A stretch of DNA of 43,641 bases. It comes from Paenibacillus sp. DMB5. Its GTDB lineage: Bacteria; Bacillota; Bacilli; Paenibacillales; Paenibacillaceae. Position numbers and translations under genes: made by a program. Below the pieces are notes generated by a model. That model was not told the origin of the DNA and searched no databases. It saw nothing but the letters and a program-made list of their open reading frames with translations. Shown in pieces: positions 8,252 to 16,610 of the stretch. Each line of letters begins with the position of its first letter. Within the stretch, counting starts at the first letter, position 1. The stretch is from assembly GCF_001517085.1 (NCBI RefSeq), contig NZ_LRAC01000153.1, forward strand, positions 1 through 43,641, given 5' to 3'.

Positions 8252-9157
8252 TTACTCCGCATACCAGCGCGGAATCAGTCTGCGGAAATCATCGTAATCC
8301 GAGAAAGCCTGCCTGGCGATATCCATCATCCCCTGTACGTCGGCTTCCCCGAACGGAATGGCCCACTTTATTGAAAAAAGCGAGCTGTACGCCACATAGA
8401 GCGCCTGTCTCTGCCAGAACACCTCCGGCGGCGGACCTGCGAAATAGCCGTCCAGCTTCCCTTTGGCAAAGGGAATACTCAGCTTCCGGTCAAAAAACTG
8501 GACCTTGTAGAACTCCTCGGCGTAGTCGGCAATATCCCAGCGGTTGAAATCAATCACACCAATCCCGCCCTCCGGGGTGTACAGCAGATTGCCGGCATGA
8601 AAGTCCCCGTGGTGATATACCTTCTCTACATTATGAATGAGCCCGATGTTCTCCTGAACATAACGGATAGCAACAGCATCATTCTCCAGACGGTAAGGAC
8701 AATCTTCGTACTCCCTGATCCTTCTCAGAAGTTTGGCCCGCATGGCTGCTTCCCAGCCGGTCAGATCCTGATCCGTGCGGATACTGTGGATCCGGCGGAG
8801 AATGGCGCCTGCCTCTATCCCCAGCCTATACTGCTCCTGTACAGGCAAATCAGCCAGGCAATCCTCCAGCGGCATCCCCTCCACCCAGGTCAGCAGCATA
8901 TAAACCTGCCCGTCGGCACAGGTGCCGAAACGGAGCGCCTGTGACATCGGAAAGTCCAGCGCATTAAACTTCCGGATGATTGCAAACTCTGCTGTTTTCC
9001 GTTCCAGGGTATTTGCCGCCGACAGCCGGAGCAACAGCTTCGCTCCATCATTATCTTCTATATAGTACTTCTTGTCGGCTGACCAGCCCTTTAACACCGG
9101 CTCGATCCTCTGCCATGTCTCTGCACCGGGAATACCGAGCATGCTGATATCTGTCAT
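8252..9157 (-). CDS. aminoglycoside phosphotransferase (APH) family kinase
   Basis: 301-residue kinase-like protein. The catalytic loop VYHHGDFHAGNLLYTPEGGI, near residues 181-200, contains the Brenner motif HxDxxxxN, and the metal-binding DFN (GVIDFNRWD) follows. The family phosphorylates small molecules such as aminoglycosides, choline, homoserine or fructosamine. Sequence alone does not show that this one gives antibiotic resistance. ATG 9157 has GGAGG upstream. Likely its own transcription unit, divergent from the gene at 9407. Confidence 0.8.
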   Translation of the reverse strand: MTDISMLGIPGAETWQRIEPVLKGWSADKKYYIEDNDGAKLLLRLSAANTLERKTAEFAIIRKFNALDFPMSQALRFGTCADGQVYMLLTWVEGMPLEDCLADLPVQEQYRLGIEAGAILRRIHSIRTDQDLTGWEAAMRAKLLRRIREYEDCPYRLENDAVAIRYVQENIGLIHNVEKVYHHGDFHAGNLLYTPEGGIGVIDFNRWDIADYAEEFYKVQFFDRKLSIPFAKGKLDGYFAGPPPEVFWQRQALYVAYSSLFSIKWAIPFGEADVQGMMDIARQAFSDYDDFRRLIPRWYAE

Positions 9158-9307
9158 TGTCCGATCCTCCGTAAAAACCTGATTAGTATAATTATATCGG
9201 AATACCCTGTTACATTCGACCTATAAATGCGTTATAAGAGTTTAAGCCTGCTGTAATCCGGGTAATTCTATTATTTTTATTTTCATACATTAATTACTAA
9301 TTTCAAA

Positions 9308-9337
9308 TTGACATGGCTCTATCGCCGGTGGTACGCT
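9308..9337 (+). promoter_or_regulatory. candidate promoter of the nucleotidyltransferase gene
   Basis: Perfect -35 TTGACA (9308-9313), 18-base spacer, weak -10 TACGCT (9332-9337). It lies 70 bases before the start codon at 9407. The poor -10 leaves this uncertain. Confidence 0.35.
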
Positions 9338-9406
9338 CTCTGTGCGTTCTTTAAACCGAACAAAAACGGCTCCAAACCTACCTAAAATCCAGTAAGGAGA
9401 GTCCCT

Positions 9407-10594
9407 ATGACTGACCGGTATACCCTTGACAAAGGGAGTTTATCTAAGGAAATATGTCTTCTTCTTCACTTGCTCACTACAGATTCACCCGATGAGCTGG
9501 CGCAGCAGAATCCCGAAATGTTCACGGAAATCGACTGGAAGCTGTTCATCCGGCTTACGCTGCATCACCGTGTCTTCCCTTTTCTGTATCCCAAGCTCAG
9601 CCGGATGCACAATCAGCTTATTCCTGTCCGCGTCAGCGAACGGCTGCAGCAGGAATACCGCAGTAATACTGTACGGATGCTTCAGCTCAGCGGGGAAATG
9701 GCCCGGATCGGGGCAGAGCTAAACAAGCTGGGAATCCGCTCGCTTTTCCTCAAGGGGCCTGTGCTGGCCGAGGATTTGTACGGTGATTTCTCGCTGCGCA
9801 CCTCGCGCGATCTTGATTTCATGGTGCCCATAGACCGGCTGGCAGAGACTGAGAACTTCCTGCTGCAGCAGGGGTATGAGAAGATCGAGGTGTATGAGAG
9901 TATTCTCGGGGACTGGAAATGGCGGGAGCATCACTTAACCTTCAATCATCCGCACAGCAAAATAAAGCTCGAGGTCCACTGGCGGTTAGGCCCCGGCCCA
10001 TCTGCCGAGCCTGATTTCGCGGAGCTGTGGAAGCATGCGCGGACAAGTCGGCTGCTCGGGCCGGATGTGCATTATCTGGGACGCGAGGATTTGTTCCTCT
10101 TTCTTGTCTCACATGGTGCCCGTCATGCATGGTCCCGGCTGAGATGGCTGCTCGATATTAAAATGCTGCTGCTGCAGCAGCCGGACAATGAGCGGCTGCT
10201 CCAGCTGCTGAAGCAATATAACTGCGAAGCGATTGCCGGCCAGACGCTGGTTCTTGCCGCTGACCTGCTGGGCGCTCCGGTTAATGCCAGACTGTCAGCC
10301 CTGACGGAGAAGCCAAAAGCAAAGCGCCTGGCACAGGATGCTATTTTTTATGTGGCACGGATGGTCAATCTGAATGATCCTCCGCTGGAGCCGGAAGTAG
10401 AGCTGCATTTCAAAGCCTACAAACCGGCGATTCTGACCACCCGCAACCGGCTGCTGCGTGCAGCAGGCTTCCTGTATCCTTATGCAGCGGATGCCAGAAC
10501 ACTGCCGCTGCCGAAGCCGCTGCATGTACTGTATTTTCCGCTCCGCCCGTTTCTCTGGAGCTGGCGCAAGGTAACTGGCCGGGAGGAAGCGTAG
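9407..10594 (+). CDS. nucleotidyltransferase family protein (NTP_transf_5 type), lasso-cluster neighbour
   Basis: 395-residue protein. Residues about 115-145 hold the family motif (LFLKGPVLAEDLYGDFSLRT, then SRDLDFMV), where DLD supplies metal-binding acids as in the nucleotidyltransferase fold. A following segment WREHHLTFNH and KLEVHWRL is also typical. From memory, members of this family recur next to lasso and other RiPP clusters in Bacillales and are suspected tailoring enzymes; the substrate here is unknown. It is transcribed toward the lasso operon (convergent, shared terminator) rather than within it, so a role in lasso maturation is only suggested by proximity. ATG 9407 has AAGGAGAG upstream. 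Confidence 0.75.
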   Translation: MTDRYTLDKGSLSKEICLLLHLLTTDSPDELAQQNPEMFTEIDWKLFIRLTLHHRVFPFLYPKLSRMHNQLIPVRVSERLQQEYRSNTVRMLQLSGEMARIGAELNKLGIRSLFLKGPVLAEDLYGDFSLRTSRDLDFMVPIDRLAETENFLLQQGYEKIEVYESILGDWKWREHHLTFNHPHSKIKLEVHWRLGPGPSAEPDFAELWKHARTSRLLGPDVHYLGREDLFLFLVSHGARHAWSRLRWLLDIKMLLLQQPDNERLLQLLKQYNCEAIAGQTLVLAADLLGAPVNARLSALTEKPKAKRLAQDAIFYVARMVNLNDPPLEPEVELHFKAYKPAILTTRNRLLRAAGFLYPYAADARTLPLPKPLHVLYFPLRPFLWSWRKVTGREEA

Positions 10595-10634
10595 ACTGCG
10601 GAGATTCTTATAGGCAGCTAAAAATAAACTCAGG

Positions 10635-10676
10635 AAAGCCCCAGCCTCTACGGTGAGTAGAGACTGGGGCTTTGTT
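10635..10676. terminator. bidirectional Rho-independent terminator at the end of the lasso operon
   Basis: 17-base stem with one mismatch: AAAGCCCCAGCCTCTAC (10635-10651) with GTAGAGACTGGGGCTTT (10657-10673). It is placed between the convergent nucleotidyltransferase gene and the lasso exporter gene. Confidence 0.85.
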
Positions 10677-10718
10677 GATAGACATCCTATTAGATCACAA
10701 TTACATTTCGGCTCATAG

Positions 10719-12520
10719 CTACATGGCCTCCTGGCTGCTGAGCAGCCGGCTGAACATGCCGCCTGTTTCAGAGGCCAGCCTGCCATAGACGCCCTGCTGG
10801 ATGACCCGGCCCTGGTCAATGACCAGGATCTGGTCTGCCCCGCGGATGGTGGACAGCCGGTGGGCAATGACAATCAAGGTTACCGAGTGCTTCAGCCGGT
10901 CCAGCGCTTCCTGAATCTTCTGCTCGTTCTCGGTATCGAGCGCGCTCGTCGCTTCGTCCAGCACCAGGATGGACGGCTTGCGGATGATAGCCCGGGCCAG
11001 CACCAGACGTTGCCGCTCCCCGCCGGATAAGCGGATGCCCCGGTCGCCGATCAGCGTATCCAGACCTTCAGGCAGCCTGCGCACGAACTCGGCTGAGGAG
11101 GCGAATTCCAGCGCTTCCCATAGCTCCTCTTCGCTGGCATCCGGCTTAATCATCGTCAGATTATCACGGATTGTAGCGTTGTAGAGGAACGGGTCCTGGG
11201 CTACATAGCCGATAGAGCGGCGGTAGGACAGCAGCCGTTCCCCCGTAATCGGCGCACCATCAGCCAGAATTTCCCCTGACTCAGGCTGCATCAGACCCAT
11301 AAGCAGGTCAACGAGTGTACTTTTACCGGCACCGGAACGTCCGACAATGGCGGTCATGCGGTTAGCCGGGATCTTAACATTCACAGCCTGCATGGAATAT
11401 TCAGGCTTCTGCGGGTCATAGCGGAAATGGATGTCGCGTGCTTCCAGGCCTTCCTTGAGCACCATCGGTACCGGCGCCTTCCCGCTTCCTGCTGCCGGGC
11501 CTTCTTCTGCAGCCTGCAAGCATTCCTCTTCCATTTCCTTAAGCTGCTTAAAGGAGGGCAGAACAGAAGCAAGCTGTTCCATCAAGGATTGCAAGGAGGA
11601 GAAGGTCGGCCACAGTCTGGCAAACACCAGAATGACCAGCAGCAGATTCGGACCCTCCACATGAAGGAACCGGAACGAAACGAAGATAAAAAGGGCGATC
11701 AGCAGAGTCGAGGACATTTTGTAGAGCAGCTGGGAGTTGGAGCGCAGACGGGTATACTCCAGCTGTTCATGCTTCACCTCTCCGGTAAAGCCATGCAGCC
11801 ATTCCAGCCGTGACTGCTCCAGATTATTGCTCTTGATGTCCTTGATTCCGTTCAGCTGGTCGGTAATACCGGCAAGGTACGTTTTACCGAGCTGGGTGCT
11901 GCGGCTGCCCAGCTTTTTGGCTTTGCGGATGAACCTGCGCGAGAACAAGGACAGCAGGACAGCACAGACAATCACGGCGAGCGTCATCTGCGGTGACAGC
12001 CAGAAGGCAAAGGCAATCTGCACCAGCGTGAACAGCAGCGAGGTCAGAAACTGCAGGAAGCAGCTGATGCCTGCAAGCACCCGGGCGATTTCCGTAGTCA
12101 TGAGGTTAACCAGGTCAGAGGTTCTTTTTTCAGGAAAAAAGACCATTCTGCCCGCAGCAGGGCACTGTATACTTCATATCGCAGCTGCCGGCCGTAGGTC
12201 TGCTGAATCTCCACATTGCGGACCGCCACAAAGCGTGCAATCAGATTCTGGCAGAGCACAATGCCGATGTATGAACCCAGTACCAGCAAAAGCGCCGTTG
12301 TCTGCGGCAGCTCCGATATGAAGCCGAGCATGGGAAGATTAAAGGCCGCTCCTGTCCCTGCACCGCCAAGCTGCAGTCCCGCCATACCGAGCATCGGTAC
12401 CAGCAGCAGAATGGCCGAGCTCTCCAGCAGGCCGCTGATGACCATACCCAGCAAATTCAAATACAGCTTGACTCCGGACAGCTGCTGAAGCTGCCGGACA
12501 TAATAGATAATGGCTTGCAT
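10719..12520 (-). pseudogene. lasso peptide ABC exporter (D protein), frameshifted by one missing base
   Basis: Single-chain half-exporter of about 600 residues after repair: an N-terminal transmembrane domain (about 1-330) and a C-terminal ATPase with Walker A (VGRSGAGKST), signature LSGGERQRL, Walker B (ILVLDEATSALD) and switch His (VIAHRLST). It should export the mature lasso peptide and confer self-immunity. As given, the frame from ATG 12520 stops near 12101 after FFLKKEPLTWLTS. Reading one more A in the A6 run (T6 on the plus strand, 12125-12130) gives FFLKKRTSDLVNLMTTEI, which joins the two parts. The start has GAGGTGGG upstream, and the gene follows the B2 gene by 13 bases. Homopolymer error is the likely cause. 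Confidence 0.85.
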
Positions 12521-12533
12521 AATCCCACCTCGA

Positions 12534-12992
12534 TTACTCGGCTTGTATCACCTTGGCAAATTTCTCGACCACAACGAATCCCCGCATCGCATCGTCACCG
12601 GACACATAATACGGGCCGCTGCGCAGCCAGGCATGGGCAATCATCTGCCCCTGCTTATCTCTGGCAACCCCCATATACAGCGTGCTCTCGATTCCGCGCT
12701 TCTCGAGCATGTTCAGGGCGGCAACGGCTCTGACCATGCAGGTGCTTTTCCAGGGGGTGAGCTTGCTCCCGCCCCGGATCGCCCGGGTAATCTGCTGAAT
12801 GCTCGGCACATCGGCAGCTCTTACTTCCACCGCCGTTTCCTGAGACTTCAGGCCAAGCAGCGGTGCCGTTCTGGCAAAAGGAAACAAGAGGCGGATTCTT
12901 GCCAGAAACAGGCGCCAAAGCGCTTCGGGAAGAAGCGCCAGAACAGCCCGGTCCTGGATGATCAGCCGCTGCAGCCTCCGGATGCCCGTCAT
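12534..12992 (-). CDS. lasso peptide B2 protein (transglutaminase-like leader peptidase)
   Basis: 152-residue cysteine peptidase of the lasso B2 family (transglutaminase-like fold). The catalytic Cys lies in KSTCMVRAVAAL (about residue 83), His in IAHAWL (about 118) and an Asp follows in YVSGDDAM. It cuts the leader from the precursor in an ATP-dependent partnership with the C cyclase, once B1 has delivered the leader. It overlaps the B1 gene by 4 bases (ATGA), showing translational coupling. Length is normal for a stand-alone B2, as in Firmicutes split-B systems. Confidence 0.9.
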   Translation of the reverse strand: MTGIRRLQRLIIQDRAVLALLPEALWRLFLARIRLLFPFARTAPLLGLKSQETAVEVRAADVPSIQQITRAIRGGSKLTPWKSTCMVRAVAALNMLEKRGIESTLYMGVARDKQGQMIAHAWLRSGPYYVSGDDAMRGFVVVEKFAKVIQAE

Positions 12993-13288
12993 GATGCAGA
13001 ATCTATGGCGACCAGATCCTCAGCCAGCAGGTTTTGCACAAATTCAAGTACGTCCCGCTCTGCTGTCTCAGCCGGAACATCGAAGGTCTCCCGGATAACC
13101 TCCACGATCCGGCTTACCGGCGCCGGCTGTGCTATCGCCGACCAGATTTCTCCGCCAACCTCGCCCAGATTGTAATACTTACCGTTCTGGATATTGAGCA
13201 TCACCTTCTCGCCGTCCATGTCGCTGGCAATATTCCCCGGCCGCTGGACAAGCACCGTTTCAAGGGACAACACGTTTGCAGTACTCAT
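12989..13288 (-). CDS. lasso peptide B1 protein (PqqD-like RiPP recognition element)
   Basis: 99-residue PqqD-fold protein that binds the precursor leader and presents it to B2 and C. The typical features are MDGEKVMLNIQNGKYYNLGE (beta strands plus the YYNLG motif) and EIWSAI, followed by helices ending in FVQNLLAEDLV. The expected partner is the YxxPxL motif in the leader at 14319-14444. ATG 13288 lies two bases after the kinase stop, with GAGGAGG inside the kinase end, so it is translationally coupled. Confidence 0.9.
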   Translation of the reverse strand: MSTANVLSLETVLVQRPGNIASDMDGEKVMLNIQNGKYYNLGEVGGEIWSAIAQPAPVSRIVEVIRETFDVPAETAERDVLEFVQNLLAEDLVAIDSAS

Positions 13289-13290
13289 TA

Positions 13291-14225
13291 TTAACCCTCC
13301 TCTGTCATTGGTTTGATCGTGTCGTAGATCAGCTCACTCTGCTGCGGGGCGCTAAACCCCTGCTGCGGCCGGGTGATCCGGTAGACCGGCAGTCTGTTCA
13401 TGAAGGAAGCCAGCATGCCGAAATGCCATTCACGGATGCCAGTCCGGTCAATCATCGCCTTCTGATAGGTGTGATTATATAACGTATGGAACCTTTCCAT
13501 TCCGTTAACCGGCTGAACGGTTACAGGCCCGTTCTCTGCGGATACCGCCAGTTCGAATATTCCGGCCAGCGGCAGCGGCTCCTTCTGAAAACGGTCATGC
13601 ACCGGAACAGCAAATTTGGTCTCCCGCTCAAACAGCGGGCGGTAGCCGGACGAATTCATTCCCATATAGTCCAAACTCTGCTGCCACAGCTTCTGCTGGG
13701 GATAGCCTGGAACTGCAAGCGCTTGCCGTCCTGCACTATAACGGGAATAACGTCGTCACTGAGCATCAGATGGCCCTGCTCCATCAAATATGAGGCAAGT
13801 GTCGATTTACCCGCTCCGGATTGTCCGACAAGCGCATAAGCCCGGTTATTAAGGACAAGCGCACTTCCATGCAGCGGCAAAATCTGCTTCTGCATGAGCA
13901 GAACCCCCATGCAGCTTCCCAGAATGTACAGCCGGACACTGTCCATATTGGCTCCGGCTACAGGATCAACCGTGATCCGGATTCCATCCTGAACGGAAAA
14001 GACCGCCCTGCCCTTTACCTCGAACATAACCTCTCTCCCCAGAACGCCAACACTCGGAGTAATCTTGGGAATGGCTTCCCAGCGCTCTGCAAGCTCTCCC
14101 CGGATGACTGCCACACTGCCGTTTAAACCCGGCCCATCTGCGAGTGGAAGCTCCGGTAAAGGAAATTCGCTGAAAATCTGCAGGCCGAAAGCTTGATACG
14201 CCAGACCTTGGACTGTACTTGCCAT
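13291..14225 (-). pseudogene. HPr kinase-like lasso peptide kinase (paeninodin PadeK-like), frameshifted
   Basis: About 311 residues after repair. The centre has a P-loop (ALVGQSGAGKSTLASYL) followed by LMLSDDV, the HPr kinase/phosphorylase pattern. In the paeninodin cluster the homologous kinase phosphorylates the C-terminal Ser of the precursor; the precursor here also ends in Ser. As given, the frame breaks near 13706-13710. Adding one base gives FQAYPQQKLWQQSLDYMGMN and rejoins the C-terminal domain (ERETKFAVPV, VQPVNGMERFHTLYNHTY). ATG 14225 is chosen over the in-frame start at 14312 because AAAGGAGGA lies upstream. It lies 93 bases after the precursor gene, with a hairpin between them. 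Confidence 0.85.
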
Positions 14226-14260
14226 GCCCGTTCCTCCTTTGCCTTTAAAATGATGGAAAT

Positions 14261-14301
14261 AGCCCTTATCCCCCTCCAGCAAGCTCAGGGGGATGAGGGC
14301 T
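14261..14301 (-). promoter_or_regulatory. intercistronic stem-loop between lasso precursor and kinase genes
   Basis: 15-base arms pair at 14 positions: AGCCCTTATCCCCCT (14261-14275) with AGGGGGATGAGGGCT (14287-14301), loop 11 bases. On the minus strand it starts 17 bases after the precursor stop and is followed by ATTTCCATC, not a T-run, so it is not a standard terminator. Such hairpins between a RiPP precursor and its enzymes commonly act as attenuators or as 3' stabilisers that keep precursor mRNA in excess. The role here is inferred. Confidence 0.7.
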
Positions 14302-14318
14302 CCTCGTACCAAATGCTC

Positions 14319-14444
14319 TTAGGAGTGATGTACGATCTCATCCGGATCACTTTGGAAGGAGTCGGCGATTGCCAGTCCCGGTCCAGCCATAGTCATCTTA
14401 ACGTCGAGTACTTCCAAAGCAGGCTTGCTGTATTCCTTTTTCAT
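14319..14444 (-). CDS. lasso peptide precursor, paeninodin family (41 aa)
   Basis: 41-residue precursor with the strong ribosome site AAGGGGGTGA just upstream of ATG 14444. The leader is MKKEYSKPALEVLDVKMTM: it holds the YxxPxL motif recognised by B1 (Y5, P8, L10) and Thr at position -2, both diagnostic of lasso precursors. The core begins AGPG. Predicted ring AGPGLAIAD (Ala1 amine to Asp9 side chain, 9-residue macrolactam); tail SFQSDPDEIVHHS, ending in Ser22, the expected phosphorylation site. It strongly resembles paeninodin (same AGPG start, Asp9, DPDE tail segment and C-terminal Ser), differing at ring positions 5-8 and near the tail end. The gene lies 28 bases after the cyclase gene and before the kinase gene. 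Confidence 0.93.
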   Translation of the reverse strand: MKKEYSKPALEVLDVKMTMAGPGLAIADSFQSDPDEIVHHS

Positions 14445-14472
14445 GTTTGTCACCCCCTTTCAAGCGATTTCC

Positions 14473-16410
14473 TCACGACAGGCGCTTCAGGAACCTGTAA
14501 AAGACAAGTCCGCGTGCCAGCAGCCGAAAATCTGTATTAAAAATCAGATGAGGTTCGGGCTCACTACCCAGCCGGTCCAAGCATCCGGCGAGCCCCGTAC
14601 TGTTCAGATATACCGCAGCCTGCGGATCACGGGTCATCTCCCTCAGTTCCCCGAGAAAAGCACTCCATTGCGGCAGCATCCGCTGGATGCCGTCTGCTCC
14701 CTGCACCCCGCGCCGTTTGCGGTTGAGCCGGACATTGTCGGGCAGGCGCCCGGCCATTGCCCGGCGGATCAGCGAACGGTCCACCCCTTTCTGGACGTAC
14801 TGCTCCTCGGGAACGGAGAGGCAGAACCGGATCACACGCAGGTCATTCGTCGGGTCACGGTCCCATACGCGGTATTTCAGTGACAGCTTCGTAGCAACCG
14901 TACCGTTAACATTCCAGATGTGCGGCTGCTCAAAATGCCTTTTGCGGAAATCATAAATGCTCTGTGCGGAAGGGTCTCCGGCTATGTTCAACCGCTCCAG
15001 CCGTTCATACACCTCTGTGCGTTTGGCAAATCCGGGGTCAATCAGCTCAGGAAGCTCATCCTGGCTCTGTCTGCGGGACAGCAGGCCGCGTATTTCAGGA
15101 AAGGCCTTCCTGCCTACGATCTTCATCACCAGCTTGCGGTTCGCCTGCATGGACTGGTTATAGCCTTTGTGCTCCCGGTAAAAGGAGAGCAGGCGGAATT
15201 CCCGGAGCAGCTTGGCCTGATAGTCCAGAGCCGGGCCCCAGGAGACACTCCAGTTTCCCCTCTGTCCGCTTAGCAGGATACCGATATCCTGCTGCTGGGC
15301 CTGCTCGTAGATCCCTTTCAGCCAATAAGAATTCTCGATAAATTTATAGGGCATTTCCATAATGCCCAGCCAGTCATCAATATCGTTATAGGAGTTACGT
15401 TCGGGAAAATTAAGCAGAGTCGGCTGAATATTCCCCACATAATCTATCGTTTCCTGAATAAAGGGGCGTTCATCGGCAACCCGGTTGCCGAGCTTGAAGC
15501 CGGTAAAGCCGTCTACCGGATAAGAGCTGAAGGTATAGAGTTGCTGGCCGCGGCGGCGCAGCTCCTCCGCTGCAAAGCTGACGACAGATCCGGAATCCAG
15601 CCCTCCGCTCAGGTTAGCACCCGCTGCACGGTAAGTGCGGAGCCTATCCTTCACTGCCCGTCCAAACACTTCCCGGAATGCCTCCTCGTACTCCCAGTTG
15701 GAGCCAAGCCGCAGCTCCGGGGGAGTCTGGATTGTTAAGTAGCGGGAGAAGACAATATTTCCGCCGGTTATGGAGACGGAGTGAGCGGGAGGAAGCTGTC
15801 CGACCGAGTCATATACGGTTAAGAAGCAGTCCGCAGCATCCACTCTGTCCTGTATGGCCAGAAATTCGGCCACCCATTGTTCATTCAGCCCGTGTCCTGC
15901 ACCCGGCAGCGACAAAAGCGGATGAATGACCGTACAGAAAGCGAAATAGGTTCCGGACTGATGAAAATAAAGGGTTCGGTTGCCGGAGAAATCTCTTGCT
16001 CCAAACAGCTTATGCTGCCGCTCATCCCAGATCATGAAGGCAAAATCGCCTACCAGATGCACAGGTGCTGCTTCCCCCCACTTTTCATAGGCAAGCAGGA
16101 TCAGCAGGCTGTCAGGGATGGCATCCCGGTCTATACCCGGGACATTTAATACATCAAACAGTTCATTTCTATTGTCAATGATCGCATCAGCCGTAATGGC
16201 GAGCTTCCGCTCCGGATCATAGTATGGCAGCTGCTCATTTACAGATTGCGGTGTGATCCACTGTGACCGGCATCCGAGAAAGATATCCCGGTTCTGCCAG
16301 CCTCTCGCATCGTCAGCCGGGTAACGGTTAAGCTGCTTCATCAGGCTTGTGCCCAGTTCAGGGTCCAGACTATGCTGCTGCAGATGATAGATACCAGCGA
16401 TCGCACTCAT
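14473..16410 (-). CDS. lasso peptide cyclase (C protein, asparagine synthetase-like)
   Basis: 645-residue asparagine-synthetase homologue that adenylates the Asp9 side chain of the precursor and closes the isopeptide ring. The N-terminus reads MSAIAGIYHL: the glutaminase-type domain is present but the nucleophile Cys2 of AsnB is replaced by Ser, as expected for an enzyme that does not use glutamine ammonia. The ATP-pyrophosphatase motif NLSGGLDSGSV lies near residues 264-274. ATG 16410 has GTGGAGG seven bases upstream. It is the first gene of the leftward lasso operon, placed before the precursor. Confidence 0.9.
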   Translation of the reverse strand: MSAIAGIYHLQQHSLDPELGTSLMKQLNRYPADDARGWQNRDIFLGCRSQWITPQSVNEQLPYYDPERKLAITADAIIDNRNELFDVLNVPGIDRDAIPDSLLILLAYEKWGEAAPVHLVGDFAFMIWDERQHKLFGARDFSGNRTLYFHQSGTYFAFCTVIHPLLSLPGAGHGLNEQWVAEFLAIQDRVDAADCFLTVYDSVGQLPPAHSVSITGGNIVFSRYLTIQTPPELRLGSNWEYEEAFREVFGRAVKDRLRTYRAAGANLSGGLDSGSVVSFAAEELRRRGQQLYTFSSYPVDGFTGFKLGNRVADERPFIQETIDYVGNIQPTLLNFPERNSYNDIDDWLGIMEMPYKFIENSYWLKGIYEQAQQQDIGILLSGQRGNWSVSWGPALDYQAKLLREFRLLSFYREHKGYNQSMQANRKLVMKIVGRKAFPEIRGLLSRRQSQDELPELIDPGFAKRTEVYERLERLNIAGDPSAQSIYDFRKRHFEQPHIWNVNGTVATKLSLKYRVWDRDPTNDLRVIRFCLSVPEEQYVQKGVDRSLIRRAMAGRLPDNVRLNRKRRGVQGADGIQRMLPQWSAFLGELREMTRDPQAAVYLNSTGLAGCLDRLGSEPEPHLIFNTDFRLLARGLVFYRFLKRLS

Positions 16411-16471
16411 AGGAAAGCCTCCACTTAGCGACTTCTTTGCGGGTTCGTAATAAAGAACATTTCTTATATAT

Positions 16472-16500
16472 AAGATACCGTTCCGGACATGGAATGTGAA
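16472..16500 (-). promoter_or_regulatory. candidate promoter of the lasso operon
   Basis: Minus strand: TTCACA (16495-16500), 17-base spacer, TATCTT (16472-16477), about 62 bases before the cyclase start. The perfect palindrome CTTATATATAAG (16463-16474) overlaps the -10 and could be an operator or an alternative A/T-rich -10. Match to consensus is partial. The divergent acetyltransferase gene at 16611 has no clear promoter of its own in this 200-base gap. Confidence 0.35.
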
Positions 16501-16610
16501 TTACACAAAGGAGGAAAAATCGTTATCCTTTAGCGTATCATTCTTAGTATACTTAGGTGGTAGATGGATGGGACATTTTTCCTATTAGTACTTTTAGAGG
16601 AGGCAGCATA

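Noticed and set aside
8252..9157. Aminoglycoside resistance gene
   Set aside because: The Brenner motif only shows kinase family membership; such proteins in Bacillota often act on metabolites, and nothing nearby suggests a resistance island.
12125..12130. Programmed frameshift at the A6 run in the lasso exporter
   Set aside because: Slippery A-runs can allow recoding, but no stimulatory structure or upstream Shine-Dalgarno is evident, and seven other genes have equivalent one-base losses, so a sequencing error explains it better.
16463..16474. CTTATATATAAG palindrome as a firm operator of the lasso operon
   Set aside because: A/T palindromes of this length are common near promoters; kept only as a remark in the promoter entry.
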